A stretch of 55,132 bases of DNA from Acidobacteriota bacterium (GCA_005808475.1 SYLY01000085.1:1-55132), one strand, 5' to 3'; positions 1-8,612 are shown, counted from the stretch's first letter. The notes: generated from the sequence alone by a model not told the origin. Program-made: numbers and translations.

Positions 1-435
1 AAGCTGCCCAACGGCTCCCGCCTGATCGCGCGGCCGGGCAATCCCTGGAGCATCCGCGGCATCGCCGCCGACCTGCTCATCCTCGACGAAGCCGCCTTCC
101 TTTCCGAGGACCTCTATCCCGCCGTCCTCCCCATGATTTCCACCACCGGCGGCGAACTCTGGCTCGCATCCACGCCTCATGGACGGCGCGGCTTCTTCTA
201 TAAGGAGTGGATGTCCAAGGAAAAATCGTGGACCCGCATCACCTCCACCGCGGACGACTCTCCGTACATTTCGAAGGAGGAGATCGCCCGCCAGAAACTG
301 CTGAAGGGCCACAACTGGATTCAGCAGGAGTATTTCTGCAAATGGGCCGATCCAGACGACGCCTTCTTCGACATGGAGCAAGTCAACAAGTGCATCGACG
401 ACTCCATCAAACCTCTCTTCCCCAACGGCTACTGA
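1..435 (+). CDS. Phage-type terminase large subunit, ATPase-domain fragment (5' end outside window)
   Basis: The reading frame is open from the first base and ends at TGA 433-435, so the N-terminal part with the Walker A site lies outside the window. Visible parts are a Walker B-like strand (LLILDEAAF, about residues 25-33) and, after it, the terminase coupling-type motif LWLASTPHGRRGFFYKEW, the usual order in terminase ATPases. These enzymes package phage DNA with an N-terminal ATPase and a C-terminal RNase H-like nuclease. Here the protein stops about 100 residues after the ATPase core, where the nuclease domain should begin. It is probably a prophage or gene-transfer-agent remnant, or the ATPase half of a split terminase. 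The family call is confident; whether it still works is not. Confidence 0.75.
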   Translation, partial: KLPNGSRLIARPGNPWSIRGIAADLLILDEAAFLSEDLYPAVLPMISTTGGELWLASTPHGRRGFFYKEWMSKEKSWTRITSTADDSPYISKEEIARQKLLKGHNWIQQEYFCKWADPDDAFFDMEQVNKCIDDSIKPLFPNGY

Positions 436-436
436 C

Positions 437-580
437 ATGCAACAACCACCGGAATGGCGCCCGAAGCCGCCGAGCTACTTCGTCGGCTTCGAAGGGGTGG
501 GGATGCCGCCGGATCGCCGGGCCTCGCGGCGCTCGGCTCGCACTCTGGCCCACAACGCTAGCTCTTCACGATCTCCGTGA
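437..580 (+). pseudogene. Possible start of the terminase nuclease domain, truncated
   Basis: An ATG one base after the terminase stop opens a 47-codon frame whose early part contains SYFVGFE. This resembles the first beta strand of a terminase RNase H-like nuclease, usually YFVGxD, but with Glu instead of Asp. From about base 495 the translation becomes Arg/Ser-rich and unlike a nuclease, and the frame overlaps the 3' end of the convergent DUF1501 gene. It may be the broken remainder of the preceding gene, shifted in frame and then replaced by unrelated DNA. The similarity is short, so this is tentative. Confidence 0.35.
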
Positions 581-1931
581 GCGGAGCGCCATGCACATCG
601 GTCAACCGGCGGTCGATGCCGTTGTGACGGAACGCAAGCCGCGTGTGATCAACGCCGAGCAAGTGCAGCATGGTCGCGTGAATGTCGTAGCAGTAGACCG
701 GCTTCTCCACCGCCTTGTACGACCATTCGTCGGTCGCCCCATGCGTCACGCCGCCGCGAATTCCGCCTCCCGCCAGCCACTGCGTGAATCCGAACGGATT
801 ATGGTCGCGGCCCTTGCTGCCTTGGCTGCAGGGCATGCGTCCGAATTCGGTGGTCCAGTGGACGATCGTGTCGTCGAGCATCCCGCGCGACTTCAGATCG
901 CGCAGCAAGCCCGCCACCGGCCGGTCGATGGACGTCCCGAGTTCGCCGTGGTCCTTGGCCAGATTCTCGTGGCTGTCCCAGTTGCGCCGCGGAAATCCGT
1001 TGTCGGCGCCGCTCCACACCTGTACGAACCGCACGCCACGTTCCAACAGCCTCCGCGCGATCAGGCAGCGCCGGCCCATGTCCGATGTCGCGGCCTCATC
1101 CGCGCCGTACAGCTTGCGCGTCGCTGCGGATTCACCCCCGATGTCGAGCACCTCGGGCGCGCTCAATTGCAGCCGAGCGGCCATCTCGTAGGATCGGATG
1201 CGCGCCTCGAGCCGCGAGTCCTCCTCCCGCCCCTCCATGTGTCTCCGGTTGACCTGCTCGAGCAAGCGCAGCCCATCGCGCTCGGCCTCCTTCGACACGA
1301 ACTTCACCGCATCGGGTGGAAACAGATCCTGGATCGGAGCCGGCGTGCCCACGCGAATCGTGGTCGCCTGATGCGCCGCCGGCAGGAACCCCGAACTCCA
1401 ATTGGCGGGCCCGTTCGGCGGAACTCCACGCGGATCGGGCAGACACACGAAGACCGGCAGATTATCGGTGAGCGACCCCAGCGCGTAGGAGACCCATGCG
1501 CCGGCGCTCGGAAAACCGGGCAGAATGAATCCGGTGTTCTGCATGAACGTCGCCGGACCGTGAATGTTGGACTTCGCCTGCATCGACATCACGAAGGCGA
1601 TGTCGTCCACGCACGACGCCGTTTCGGGAAGCAGCGAACTGACCCACTTGCCGCACTGCCCGTATTGCTTCCACGACCACGGCGCGGGCATCACCACGCC
1701 GGGGTTGCTCTGGAACAGCTCGACCTTTTCGCCCGGATCCCACCGCTCGCCGGCTTGCTTCAACAGCCGCGGCTTGTAGTCGAACGTATCGCACTGGCTC
1801 GCCGCGCCGGACATGAAGAACTGAATCACGCGCTTGGCGCGCGGCGGGTGGTGCGTGGCCGCCGACATCCGCGCCAGGGCGATGCCGCCGAGCCCGCCGC
1901 CGTGGGTCCACAGGAAATCGCGCCGTGTCAT
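558..1931 (-). CDS. DUF1501 family protein, Tat-exported (cassette 1)
   Basis: 457 residues. It starts with a twin-arginine leader (MTRRDFLWTHGGGLGG), so it should be exported folded. The body carries the hallmarks of DUF1501, a family in the alkaline phosphatase/sulfatase-like fold group: a D-T-F-D-Y segment near residue 45, the block TTEFGRMPCSQGS, then GRDHNPFGF and a DIHATMLHLLG motif near the C-terminus. No reaction is established for the family. The start is four bases downstream of the stop of the heme/DUF1553 gene at 1936, so the two are co-transcribed and probably work together. A 620-codon open frame extends upstream into the other gene, but the Tat leader fixes this start. Confidence 0.88.
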   Translation of the reverse strand: MTRRDFLWTHGGGLGGIALARMSAATHHPPRAKRVIQFFMSGAASQCDTFDYKPRLLKQAGERWDPGEKVELFQSNPGVVMPAPWSWKQYGQCGKWVSSLLPETASCVDDIAFVMSMQAKSNIHGPATFMQNTGFILPGFPSAGAWVSYALGSLTDNLPVFVCLPDPRGVPPNGPANWSSGFLPAAHQATTIRVGTPAPIQDLFPPDAVKFVSKEAERDGLRLLEQVNRRHMEGREEDSRLEARIRSYEMAARLQLSAPEVLDIGGESAATRKLYGADEAATSDMGRRCLIARRLLERGVRFVQVWSGADNGFPRRNWDSHENLAKDHGELGTSIDRPVAGLLRDLKSRGMLDDTIVHWTTEFGRMPCSQGSKGRDHNPFGFTQWLAGGGIRGGVTHGATDEWSYKAVEKPVYCYDIHATMLHLLGVDHTRLAFRHNGIDRRLTDVHGAPLTEIVKS

Positions 1932-1935
1932 GGTG

Positions 1936-4305
1936 TCAATCCGCGAACAGAAACTCGTTGGTGTTGAAGAGTAGCCGCGCCAGATTGGGGAGCCCGTGCT
2001 TTTCGGCGTAGGCTCCGAACTCGCGAGCCTCTTCCACTGTGGGCGGGCGGCCCAACGTGAGGCGCACCGCTTCGGAAGCGCTGCCGGCGCGCGCCGCCAA
2101 GTGCTCCGACATCCGCAGCATGAACGGGTTGTTCCACAGCGCCAGCGCCTGGATCGCGGTGAGAGTCGTCGATCGTTTGGGCGCGAGCAACGAAGGATCG
2201 GGGCAATCCAGCCGCTCGAGAAACGGATCCGGAACGCTGCGCACCACGAACCGGTAGACGCTGCGCCGGTGCGAGCCTTCACCATCCGGGTCGAAGCGCG
2301 CGTAGTCGTAAATGGGCGAATGGTCGTTCTTGAACCAGAACATCTGGACGCCGGGTCCGCCCATGGCGGGGTCGAGTTTGCCCGCTGCGGCGAGGACGGA
2401 ATCGCGCACCGTCTCGGCATCCAACCGCGTTCGATTCATGCGCCACAACAGCCGGTTGTTGGCGTCCACGCGCGTGCCGTCCGTGCGATTGGCCGACGAC
2501 TGGCGGTAGGCGCGCGAGAGGACGATCTCGCGGTGCAGCCGCTTCAGGGATCCGCCGGCCTCGTCGCGGAACCACACCGCGAGCCAGTCGAGCAACTCCG
2601 GATGCGATGGCGCCGAACCCATGCGGCCGAAGTCGTTGGGCGTTTCCGAAAGGCCCGCGCCAAAATGATGGTGCCAGACGCGGTTGACGATCGACCGCCA
2701 GGTCAGCGGATTCTCCTTCGCGGCGATCCAGAGGGCGAGCTCCGCGCGGCGGCCGCCGTCGTCCGCGGAGGCGAACCGCGCCTGCAACAACGGCAGCGCC
2801 GACAGCGCTCCGGGGATCGCCGCCGCGCCGGGGGCGTTCACGTTGCCGCGCGCCAACACGCGGACGTTTCTCGGCTCGAGCGATGGGCGGAAGTTCCCCA
2901 CGCGTTCGAAAAAAGGCGCGGCCGCGTAGACCAGCTTCGGCTTGGGCAGCGCCGCCAGTTCCGCGTCGATCTCCTTGATAGCGGCCTTGTGCCGGTCGAT
3001 CGAGGTGAACGTCTCCGCGCCCACCAGCTTCTCGAGCGAGGCTTGGCGCAGCTTCTGATCGCGGTCCGCGCGAGCCTGCAGAGTGCGCTTCTCTTCCGCT
3101 TCGGCGGCGTTCTTCGGCTCGCCCAGATGCGCGAGCAGTAGCTTGGCGTCGCGAATGCGATTGTCGATCTCCTCGAGTTCGGGCGACGCGGCGAACTCCA
3201 CCTTGTCGAGCAGGGGCTGCAACAAAACCTGCGCCTGACGTTTCCGGTCGAGAACGCCCGCGCGCTTGCGATGCAGCGCCGGATCGTCGTCGTACGGCCG
3301 GTCCGCGCGGTCGATCCCGGCAAAGACGGCCTGGAGTCCGTAGTACTCGGCTTGCGGGATCGGGTCGAATTTGTGATCGTGGCAGCGCGCGCAGTGCACG
3401 GTCATGCTGGTGAACGTGGACATCGTGGCCGCGAGCATGTCGTCGCGGTCGAGCAGGCGCGTGAGGTTCTTGTCGGTGGTTCCATCGCGGAGTTCCTGAT
3501 GCCCGACGAAGTCCCATGGCCCGGCGGCGAGGAATCCTGTCGCGACCGTAGCCTGCGGATCGTCCGGATACAATGCGTCGCCGGCGATCTGGCGCCGGAC
3601 GAATTCCGCGTAGGGCAAGTCTTCGTTCAACGCGCGGATGACCCAGTCGCGATAGGGCCATGCGTTCGGGCGGGGCTTGTCCTTGTCGTAGCCGTGCGTG
3701 TCGCCGTAGTGCGCCACGTCGAGCCAGTGGCGCGCCCAACGTTCGCCGTGGCGCGGGGAGCGCAGCAGGCGGTCGGCCAGCCGCTCGTAGGCGTCCGGCG
3801 CGCGATCGTTCACGAATGCGTCGATTTCGGCGGTCGACGGCGGCAGTCCGTGGAGATCGAAGTAGACACGGCGGATCAGCGTGGGGCGATCGGCTTCCGG
3901 CGACGGAGCCAAGCCGTTTTCGCGAAGTTTGGCTTCTATGAAGGCGTCGATGCTCTGGCCCGCTCGATACGGCGCGAGCGGCTTCAGCGACCACCATGTG
4001 GGGCCGCCGCTTTCGATCCACCGCCGCAACACCGCCACCTGATTCGCTTCGAGCGGCGCGCCCGATTTCGGCATGCGCGGCTTTTCGCCGGATACCGCGG
4101 CCAACACGGCTCGCCCCTGCGCGCGCACCGCTTGCGCGTCCAGGGCGCGTAAGCCTCCCGCTGGTTTCGCGCCGGCATGGCAGCCCGCGCAACGAGATTC
4201 GAGGATCGGCCGGACGTCGCGATCGAAATCCGGCGCCGCGGCCAGAAGCGGCGCGGCGAGCAGCAGCAGCATAATGATCAACTCGGGCAGGCCGATCAAG
4301 CGCAT
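1936..4305 (-). CDS. Secreted c-type cytochrome with PSCyt1, DUF1549 and DUF1553 domains (cassette 1)
   Basis: 789 residues. A Sec signal peptide (about residues 1-23) is followed by a heme-binding CAGCH site (residues 39-43) in a planctomycete-cytochrome domain, then DUF1549, which contains a second heme-type site (CARCHDHKFDPIP), then DUF1553 with the NRVWHHHFGAGL and FGRMGSAPSHPELLDWL blocks. The middle holds a charged, coiled-coil-like region. The family is abundant in Planctomycetes and Acidobacteria; it is thought to act outside the cytoplasm, but no substrate is proven. It forms an operon with the DUF1501 gene. The start is the first Met ahead of the hydrophobic leader and faces the divergent gene at 4371 across 65 bases. 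Confidence 0.9.
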   Translation of the reverse strand: MRLIGLPELIIMLLLLAAPLLAAAPDFDRDVRPILESRCAGCHAGAKPAGGLRALDAQAVRAQGRAVLAAVSGEKPRMPKSGAPLEANQVAVLRRWIESGGPTWWSLKPLAPYRAGQSIDAFIEAKLRENGLAPSPEADRPTLIRRVYFDLHGLPPSTAEIDAFVNDRAPDAYERLADRLLRSPRHGERWARHWLDVAHYGDTHGYDKDKPRPNAWPYRDWVIRALNEDLPYAEFVRRQIAGDALYPDDPQATVATGFLAAGPWDFVGHQELRDGTTDKNLTRLLDRDDMLAATMSTFTSMTVHCARCHDHKFDPIPQAEYYGLQAVFAGIDRADRPYDDDPALHRKRAGVLDRKRQAQVLLQPLLDKVEFAASPELEEIDNRIRDAKLLLAHLGEPKNAAEAEEKRTLQARADRDQKLRQASLEKLVGAETFTSIDRHKAAIKEIDAELAALPKPKLVYAAAPFFERVGNFRPSLEPRNVRVLARGNVNAPGAAAIPGALSALPLLQARFASADDGGRRAELALWIAAKENPLTWRSIVNRVWHHHFGAGLSETPNDFGRMGSAPSHPELLDWLAVWFRDEAGGSLKRLHREIVLSRAYRQSSANRTDGTRVDANNRLLWRMNRTRLDAETVRDSVLAAAGKLDPAMGGPGVQMFWFKNDHSPIYDYARFDPDGEGSHRRSVYRFVVRSVPDPFLERLDCPDPSLLAPKRSTTLTAIQALALWNNPFMLRMSEHLAARAGSASEAVRLTLGRPPTVEEAREFGAYAEKHGLPNLARLLFNTNEFLFAD

Positions 4306-4370
4306 TATCGCCAGAATATCACCGTCCGCGCGGTTCCCCTCGACTCATGGCATAATCTCGATCAGGCCCC

Positions 4371-5126
4371 ATGGCAATCGACATCGACGCCGCGAAGCGG
4401 CAATACGAATCCGATGGATTCGTCAAACTGAGCGGACTTCTCTCCTCCGCGGATCTGGACGAGTTGAACGAGCGGCTGGCCGCCTATGAGCGCGACGTCG
4501 CGCCCACGCTGCCCGCGGTCGACATCGTTTGGGAGAAGGACGCGCTGCCCGATGGCTCGCGCCGCATCCGCAATCTCTGGAGGCTGCACGAGTACAGCGA
4601 ATTCTTCGACCGGTTCTCGCAACGGCGCGACTTCCTGGAACTGGCCGCCGCCCTTGTGAACGGCGATCCCGTTCGCATGGGCGTCGAGACGTTCTCCAAA
4701 CCGGCCCTTGTCGGATCGATCGTCCCGCATCATCAGGACAACGCCTACTTCACGCTGGTCCCGCCCGACTGCTTCTCGCTTTGGATCGCGCTCGACGCGA
4801 GCACGGTGGAGAACGGCTGTGTCTGGTACGCGCGCGGTTCGCACCTCACGCCCGGTTTGCCGCACGAGCCTTCCGGCGTGCTCGGCAACAGCATGCAGGC
4901 GTCGTCCGTGCCAGGCGGGCTGGACGAGGTCCCGGCCGAACTCTCTCCCGGCGACGCGATCGCGCATCATTGCGAGACCATCCACCGCAGCGAGCCGAAC
5001 CGGAGCGCGAAATCGCGGCGCGGGTTGGTGATCGTCTACAAGGGCGCGCATTGCCGTCACGATGTCGCCGCGGCCGCGCGTTACGCCGCCATTCGCGACG
5101 CGATGCTGGCATCCGCCGCGACGTGA
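4371..5126 (+). CDS. Phytanoyl-CoA dioxygenase (PhyH) family protein
   Basis: 251 residues, no signal peptide. It belongs to the Fe(II)/2-oxoglutarate oxygenase superfamily. The iron ligands are visible as His121-Gln-Asp123 (HHQDN) and a distal His205 (CETIHRSEPN), with basic residues (RRGLV) after it that could hold 2-oxoglutarate. The N-terminus AKRQYESDGFVKLSGLL is typical for the family. Such enzymes hydroxylate small molecules or lipids; the substrate here cannot be read from sequence. The gene stands alone, divergent from cassette 1. A CATAAT hexamer lies 14 bases before the ATG. All ligands are present, so it should be active. Confidence 0.87.
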   Translation: MAIDIDAAKRQYESDGFVKLSGLLSSADLDELNERLAAYERDVAPTLPAVDIVWEKDALPDGSRRIRNLWRLHEYSEFFDRFSQRRDFLELAAALVNGDPVRMGVETFSKPALVGSIVPHHQDNAYFTLVPPDCFSLWIALDASTVENGCVWYARGSHLTPGLPHEPSGVLGNSMQASSVPGGLDEVPAELSPGDAIAHHCETIHRSEPNRSAKSRRGLVIVYKGAHCRHDVAAAARYAAIRDAMLASAAT

Positions 5127-5127
5127 C

Positions 5128-5407
5128 ACGCCGGGCTTTTGCCTTTGCGTCTGGCAGGACGACGGCGTGAGTTGGACGGAGTCCCCGGCGCGGCTCACCA
5201 ACACCCACGCTCGAATCGCTGCCACCTGGACGCGTTCACGATGCCGTTCTCGATTGGAGTTCGGCGCGGCGCGGCTGCCGCGTTTCGGTTGACGGACGCC
5301 CGGTGGCGCGGCTCCCGTGGCTGCGCGCCGGTTCCGGCGCCAACTATCTTCGCCTCCGCGCCGCGCGGGGATCGTTTTCGATCCATCGCGTCGAGATGCG
5401 AAGCTGA
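5128..5407 (+). pseudogene. Gene-free stretch, possibly a frameshifted coding remnant
   Basis: About 285 bases between two genes hold no intact gene. One frame reads protein-like around GVSWTESPARLTNT (about 5166-5210) and a second frame reads protein-like from about 5244 to a TGA at 5405 (VSVDGRPVARLPWLRAG, ending in HRVEMRS). Together they could be one small beta-rich protein broken by a frameshift near 5240. No family was recognised and chance is possible in DNA this GC-rich. Confidence 0.2.
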
Positions 5408-5411
5408 ACCG

Positions 5412-5711
5412 CTACGGCTCGAGCGCTTGCCGCAGATCGGACGAGAACTTTCGTAGCGCCTCCACCTGTTCCGCGCCCGCCGGAGTCTCGCCGCCCTTGC
5501 CCACGAACAGAGCGGATTCGCCCCGCCACACAAGCACCGCCAAGCCGCGAGGCGTGATCAGCCCCGTGGAGCCGATCTGCCCGAATCCCGCTTCCGACAC
5601 CGCGACCAACGCACCGAACTCGCCGCGCGCGCAAAGCGCGAACCCTTTGATTCCCGGCATCGGCGCGACTTCGATGCCGCGCCCGGCCAGCCGCTCCAAC
5701 TGCTGTTGCAC
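5412..5711 (-). CDS. Small conserved-looking protein of unknown function
   Basis: 99 residues with a GTG start three bases after the stop of the bifunctional nuclease gene, so it is probably translated as the last gene of the miaB operon. It has no signal peptide or membrane segment. The pattern is an amphipathic N-terminus (QQQLERLAGRG), a central part rich in Gly and hydrophobic strands (GALVAVSEAGFGQIG, LAVLVWRGESALFVGKG) and a helical C-terminus (EQVEALRKFSSDLRQAL). This suggests a small alpha/beta fold. I do not recognise the family. The regular strand pattern and tight spacing support a real gene. Confidence 0.6.
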   Translation of the reverse strand: MQQQLERLAGRGIEVAPMPGIKGFALCARGEFGALVAVSEAGFGQIGSTGLITPRGLAVLVWRGESALFVGKGGETPAGAEQVEALRKFSSDLRQALEP

Positions 5712-5714
5712 GGC

Positions 5715-6200
5715 CTACATCTTGTAGCGGCCGAGATCCTCGTCGTTGAGGTTCTCGAGCCAGCGCCTCAGTTCCTCGCTGTTGACCTTCTCCGAGATGG
5801 CGTTGGCCATCTTCGAATTCTTCAACACCGAGTCGTCGACGAAGATGGGACAATCCAGCCGCAATGCGATCGCCAGCGCGTCGGACGGCCGCGAATCGAC
5901 GCTGATGAGCTTGCCTTCCTTCTCGAGCCAGATGACGGCGTAGAACACGTCGTCCCGCAGTTCGTTCACCACTACCTTGCGAACTCCGGTGCGCAGCCCC
6001 TGCAGCAGCGTTCGGATCAGGTCGTGCGTCATCGGCCGTTGCGTGGCCACCTTCTCGATCTCGAGCGCGATGGCGTTGGCCTCGTATACGCCGACCCAAA
6101 TTGGGAGGATCGAGTTGCCGCTCGTGTCTTTCAGGATCACGATCGGCATGTTCGTGACCGGGTCCATCATCAGACCGCGGATCTTCATTTCGACTTCCAT
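5715..6200 (-). CDS. Bifunctional nuclease (BFN/DUF151) family protein
   Basis: 161 residues. The protein matches the BFN family: the start MEVEMKIRGLMMDP, the segment ILPIWVGVYEANAIAL, and the block SVDSRPSDALAIALRL, followed by an acidic C-terminal helical tail (ENLNDEDLGRYKM). Members described in plants and Thermotoga have DNase/RNase activity or structural roles; the bacterial role is poorly defined. The start at 6200 is set by a perfect AGGAGG at 6207-6212; the longer open frame to 6362 overlaps miaB coding sequence. It lies 29 bases downstream of miaB and just upstream of the small gene at 5711, forming a three-gene unit. Confidence 0.9.
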   Translation of the reverse strand: MEVEMKIRGLMMDPVTNMPIVILKDTSGNSILPIWVGVYEANAIALEIEKVATQRPMTHDLIRTLLQGLRTGVRKVVVNELRDDVFYAVIWLEKEGKLISVDSRPSDALAIALRLDCPIFVDDSVLKNSKMANAISEKVNSEELRRWLENLNDEDLGRYKM

Positions 6201-6206
6201 TCGATT

Positions 6207-6212
6207 CCTCCT
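6207..6212 (-). promoter_or_regulatory. Strong Shine-Dalgarno for the BFN gene
   Basis: AGGAGG on the minus strand, six bases before the ATG at 6200. It decides the start of the BFN gene and shows that genes inside operons here use classical ribosome binding sites. Confidence 0.8.
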
Positions 6213-6229
6213 CGACGCATCCTCTCGAA

Positions 6230-7552
6230 TCAGTTGACCGCTTCGCCCGCCAGCGAGTTCGGGCCGGAGCGCGTCACCAGTACGTCGAGATAGTCCCCCG
6301 GACGGTGCGTTCCGGGGCTCGTGAAATTGAGCGTGCGATTCTGGCCGGTGCGGCCGATCCACTGTCCGGTTCCTTGATTGAAGCCTTCCACCATCACTTC
6401 CTCGGTGGCGCCGATCAGTTCGGCGTTGCGCCGAATCTGGATGGCGCGCTGCCTCTCCTGCACGATGGAGAGCCGCCGCCCTTTCTCGAGTTCATCCAGT
6501 GAATCCGCCATTCCCACCGCCGCCGTGTTGGGCCGGGGCGAGTATTTGAAGCTGAACATGGAGTCGTACTCCACGCCGCCGATGAGCGACAACGTCTGCT
6601 GGAAATCCTCTTCGGTCTCGCCCGGAAACCCCACAATGATGTCGGTGGTGATCGCGATGCGGCGCGGCGAGCGCTTCATCCACTCGATCCGCCGCATGTA
6701 GTCGTCGCGCGTGTAAAGGCGCCGCATCGCCGCCAGCACCTTGTCCGAACCCGCCTGCACGGGAAGATGGACGTGATTGCACAGCACCGGATTCTCGTCG
6801 ATTGCGTCGATGATCGGTTTGACGAAATCGCGCGGGTGCGAGGTGGTGAAGCGCACGCGCTTCAAGCCGGGCACGCGGCCGATGGCGCGGAGCAGCGCCG
6901 CGAAATCCTGGCTCGCGTCCGAAGGATCGCGGTAGCTGTTCACGTTCTGGCCTAGCAGTTGGATTTCGGTGTAGCCCATGTCGGCCAGTTCCCGCGCTTC
7001 CGCGAGGATGCCGGCGGCGGTGCGGCTGCGTTCGGGTCCGCGCGTGAACGGAACCACGCAGTAGGCGCAACTCTTGTCGCAGCCTTCGATGATCGTGATG
7101 TAGGCGCGATGCGGCGAATCGCGGCGCGTGTATGGCGTTTCGAACGTCTCGTCCGTATCGAGACTCAAACCGGTGACGCGCTTTCCACCGGCTTCCAGTT
7201 GCACCAGCAGTTGCGGCAGCTTGGTGTAGCTCGCCGAACCGCAGACCAGACTCACATGCGGCGCCCGCTCGAAAATCTTCTCGCCTTCCTGCTGCGCCAC
7301 GCAGCCCAGCACGCCGAACGTCTTGCCTTTACCCGCCTCTTTCTTGAACTGTTGGAGGCGGCTGAAAACCTTCTGTTCGGCCTTGTCGCGGATGCTGCAC
7401 GTGTTGTACAGGATGAGCTCCGCGTCGGCGGGCTCTTCGACGCGCGAGTACCCCTTTTCGACGAGAGTGCCGATGACTTTCTCCGAATCGTGGACGTTCA
7501 TCTGGCAGCCGAACGTCTCGATGTAAAAGGTCCTCATGAGCGTGTCTACCAT
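6230..7552 (-). CDS. miaB: tRNA-2-methylthio-N6-dimethylallyladenosine synthase MiaB
   Basis: 440 residues, the usual MiaB length. The N-terminal methylthiotransferase domain has its three iron-sulfur cysteines in FYIETFGCQMN, YNTCSIRDKAEQ and GVLGCVAQQEGE. The radical SAM domain has CDKSCAYCVVPFTRG, and a TRAM domain sits at the C-terminus (about residues 375-440). MiaB adds the methylthio group to i6A37 of tRNAs reading UNN codons, in the cytoplasm. The NTCSxRxxAEQ signature distinguishes it from RimO and MtaB. The start is at 7552; an alternative ATG at 7537 would remove only MVDTL. It heads an operon with the BFN gene. Confidence 0.95.
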   Translation of the reverse strand: MVDTLMRTFYIETFGCQMNVHDSEKVIGTLVEKGYSRVEEPADAELILYNTCSIRDKAEQKVFSRLQQFKKEAGKGKTFGVLGCVAQQEGEKIFERAPHVSLVCGSASYTKLPQLLVQLEAGGKRVTGLSLDTDETFETPYTRRDSPHRAYITIIEGCDKSCAYCVVPFTRGPERSRTAAGILAEARELADMGYTEIQLLGQNVNSYRDPSDASQDFAALLRAIGRVPGLKRVRFTTSHPRDFVKPIIDAIDENPVLCNHVHLPVQAGSDKVLAAMRRLYTRDDYMRRIEWMKRSPRRIAITTDIIVGFPGETEEDFQQTLSLIGGVEYDSMFSFKYSPRPNTAAVGMADSLDELEKGRRLSIVQERQRAIQIRRNAELIGATEEVMVEGFNQGTGQWIGRTGQNRTLNFTSPGTHRPGDYLDVLVTRSGPNSLAGEAVN

Positions 7553-7598
7553 GATACGACGCGCGATGGAAGCGAAACGCTCGAGGCCGGTGGGCGGG

Positions 7599-8093
7599 CT
7601 ACGGCTCCCAAATCGCGGCGGCGCCGGCTTCGAGGCCGATCTCCGGCGCGGAAAGCACCGTCACCGCCTGAAGCGCGCCATCGTAGACGTAAAGATGCCG
7701 GTGGATCGGATCGAGCACCCAACAGTGGCGGACACCCCATTGGCGGTATTCCTCCAGCTTGTCCACCAGCTTCGACATGGACTCGTCCTCGGAGAGCACC
7801 TCGGCGGCAATCAAGGGGGGAGCGGTGGGGAGTTCACCCGGCCAGTCTCCCGCGTAGGCGGCGAAGTCGATGACGCGATAGCGATCGCCCACCTTGACTC
7901 TGAGTTCCACGGCGCCGTGGACACTGATGCCTCCGAAACGGTCCGGCGTCAGCCTGCACAATTGGCCCTGTGTTCGGCCGTGCGACATCGTCGGCGTGGG
8001 TCTCTCGATGACCTCCCCGTCCACCCACTCGGCGTCGTGCTCGAACTGCGTGGCGAGGTATTCCTCTAACGCGACAGCCGTGGCGGCAACCAT
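7599..8093 (-). CDS. Uma2 family endonuclease, tandem copy 2
   Basis: 164 residues of the Uma2/DUF820 family, which has a PD-(D/E)xK nuclease fold and is common in cyanobacteria, Planctomycetes and Acidobacteria; the biological role is unsettled. Seen here are YRVIDFAAY, APPLIAAEVLSEDESM and KLVDKLEEYRQWGVRHCWVLD, containing the likely catalytic Asp, Glu and Lys-bearing strands. It is a near neighbour duplicate of the gene at 8103-8600: the first 15 residues and long central blocks are the same, while residues around 35-70 differ. The promoter region was duplicated too, and its -10 overlaps the stop of the upstream copy. Confidence 0.88.
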   Translation of the reverse strand: MVAATAVALEEYLATQFEHDAEWVDGEVIERPTPTMSHGRTQGQLCRLTPDRFGGISVHGAVELRVKVGDRYRVIDFAAYAGDWPGELPTAPPLIAAEVLSEDESMSKLVDKLEEYRQWGVRHCWVLDPIHRHLYVYDGALQAVTVLSAPEIGLEAGAAAIWEP

Positions 8094-8099
8094 GCCCGA

Positions 8100-8105
8100 A
8101 TCTTA
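8100..8105 (-). promoter_or_regulatory. -10-like element of Uma2 copy 2
   Basis: TAAGAT on the minus strand, six bases before the ATG at 8093, suggesting a leaderless transcript. It contains the TAA stop of the upstream Uma2 copy, so stop codon and promoter are shared. Confidence 0.45.
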
Positions 8106-8600
8106 ACACGCCTCCCAGATAGCGGCCGCGCCGATTTCGAGGCCGATCTCGGGCGCCGAGAGGACCGTGGCAGGCCGAAGCGCGTTGTCGTAGAAGTACA
8201 GTTGGCGGTGGATCGGATCGAGCACCCAACAGTGGCGGACGCCCCATGTCCGGTATTCTTCCAACTTGTCCACCAGCTTCGACATGGACTCGTCCTCGGA
8301 GAGCACCTCGGCGGCGATCAACGGGGGAGTGGTGGGCACGTCTCCGGGCCAGTCTCCCGCGTAGGCGGCGAAGTCGATCACACGATAGCGATCGCCGGTG
8401 TTTACCCTCAGCTCCACTCCCCGGCGTACCGGCGAGCCCCCGAATTGCCGGGGCGTCAACTCGAACAAACGGCCCTGGGTTTCCGCATGCGACATCGTTG
8501 GCATGGGTCTCTGGATGACCTCCCCGTCCACCCACTCGGCGTCGTGCTCGAAGTGCGTGGCGAGGTATTCCTCTAACGCGACAGCCGTGGCGGCAACCAT
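8103..8600 (-). CDS. Uma2 family endonuclease, tandem copy 1
   Basis: 165 residues, same family and motifs as the adjacent copy: YRVIDFAAYAGDWPG, PPLIAAEVLSEDESM, KLVDKLEEYRTWGVRHCWV. It reads MVAATAVALEEYLAT at the N-terminus, the same as copy 2, and it ends EAC rather than EP. The two copies differ mainly around residues 30-70 and 130-145, which in this fold would surround the nuclease core. A recent duplication followed by local divergence or partial gene conversion explains this. It is divergent from the hydrolase at 8642. Confidence 0.88.
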   Translation of the reverse strand: MVAATAVALEEYLATHFEHDAEWVDGEVIQRPMPTMSHAETQGRLFELTPRQFGGSPVRRGVELRVNTGDRYRVIDFAAYAGDWPGDVPTTPPLIAAEVLSEDESMSKLVDKLEEYRTWGVRHCWVLDPIHRQLYFYDNALRPATVLSAPEIGLEIGAAAIWEAC

Positions 8601-8606
8601 GCCCGA

Positions 8607-8612
8607 ATCTTA
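8607..8612 (-). promoter_or_regulatory. -10-like element of Uma2 copy 1
   Basis: TAAGAT on the minus strand, six bases before the ATG at 8600. The same promoter-start block is present before copy 2, so the duplicated unit included it. Confidence 0.45.

Noticed and set aside
207..1967. A 586-codon plus-strand frame at the window start
   Set aside because: It begins inside the terminase in another frame and continues antisense to DUF1501; composition is Arg/Ala/His-rich without motifs.
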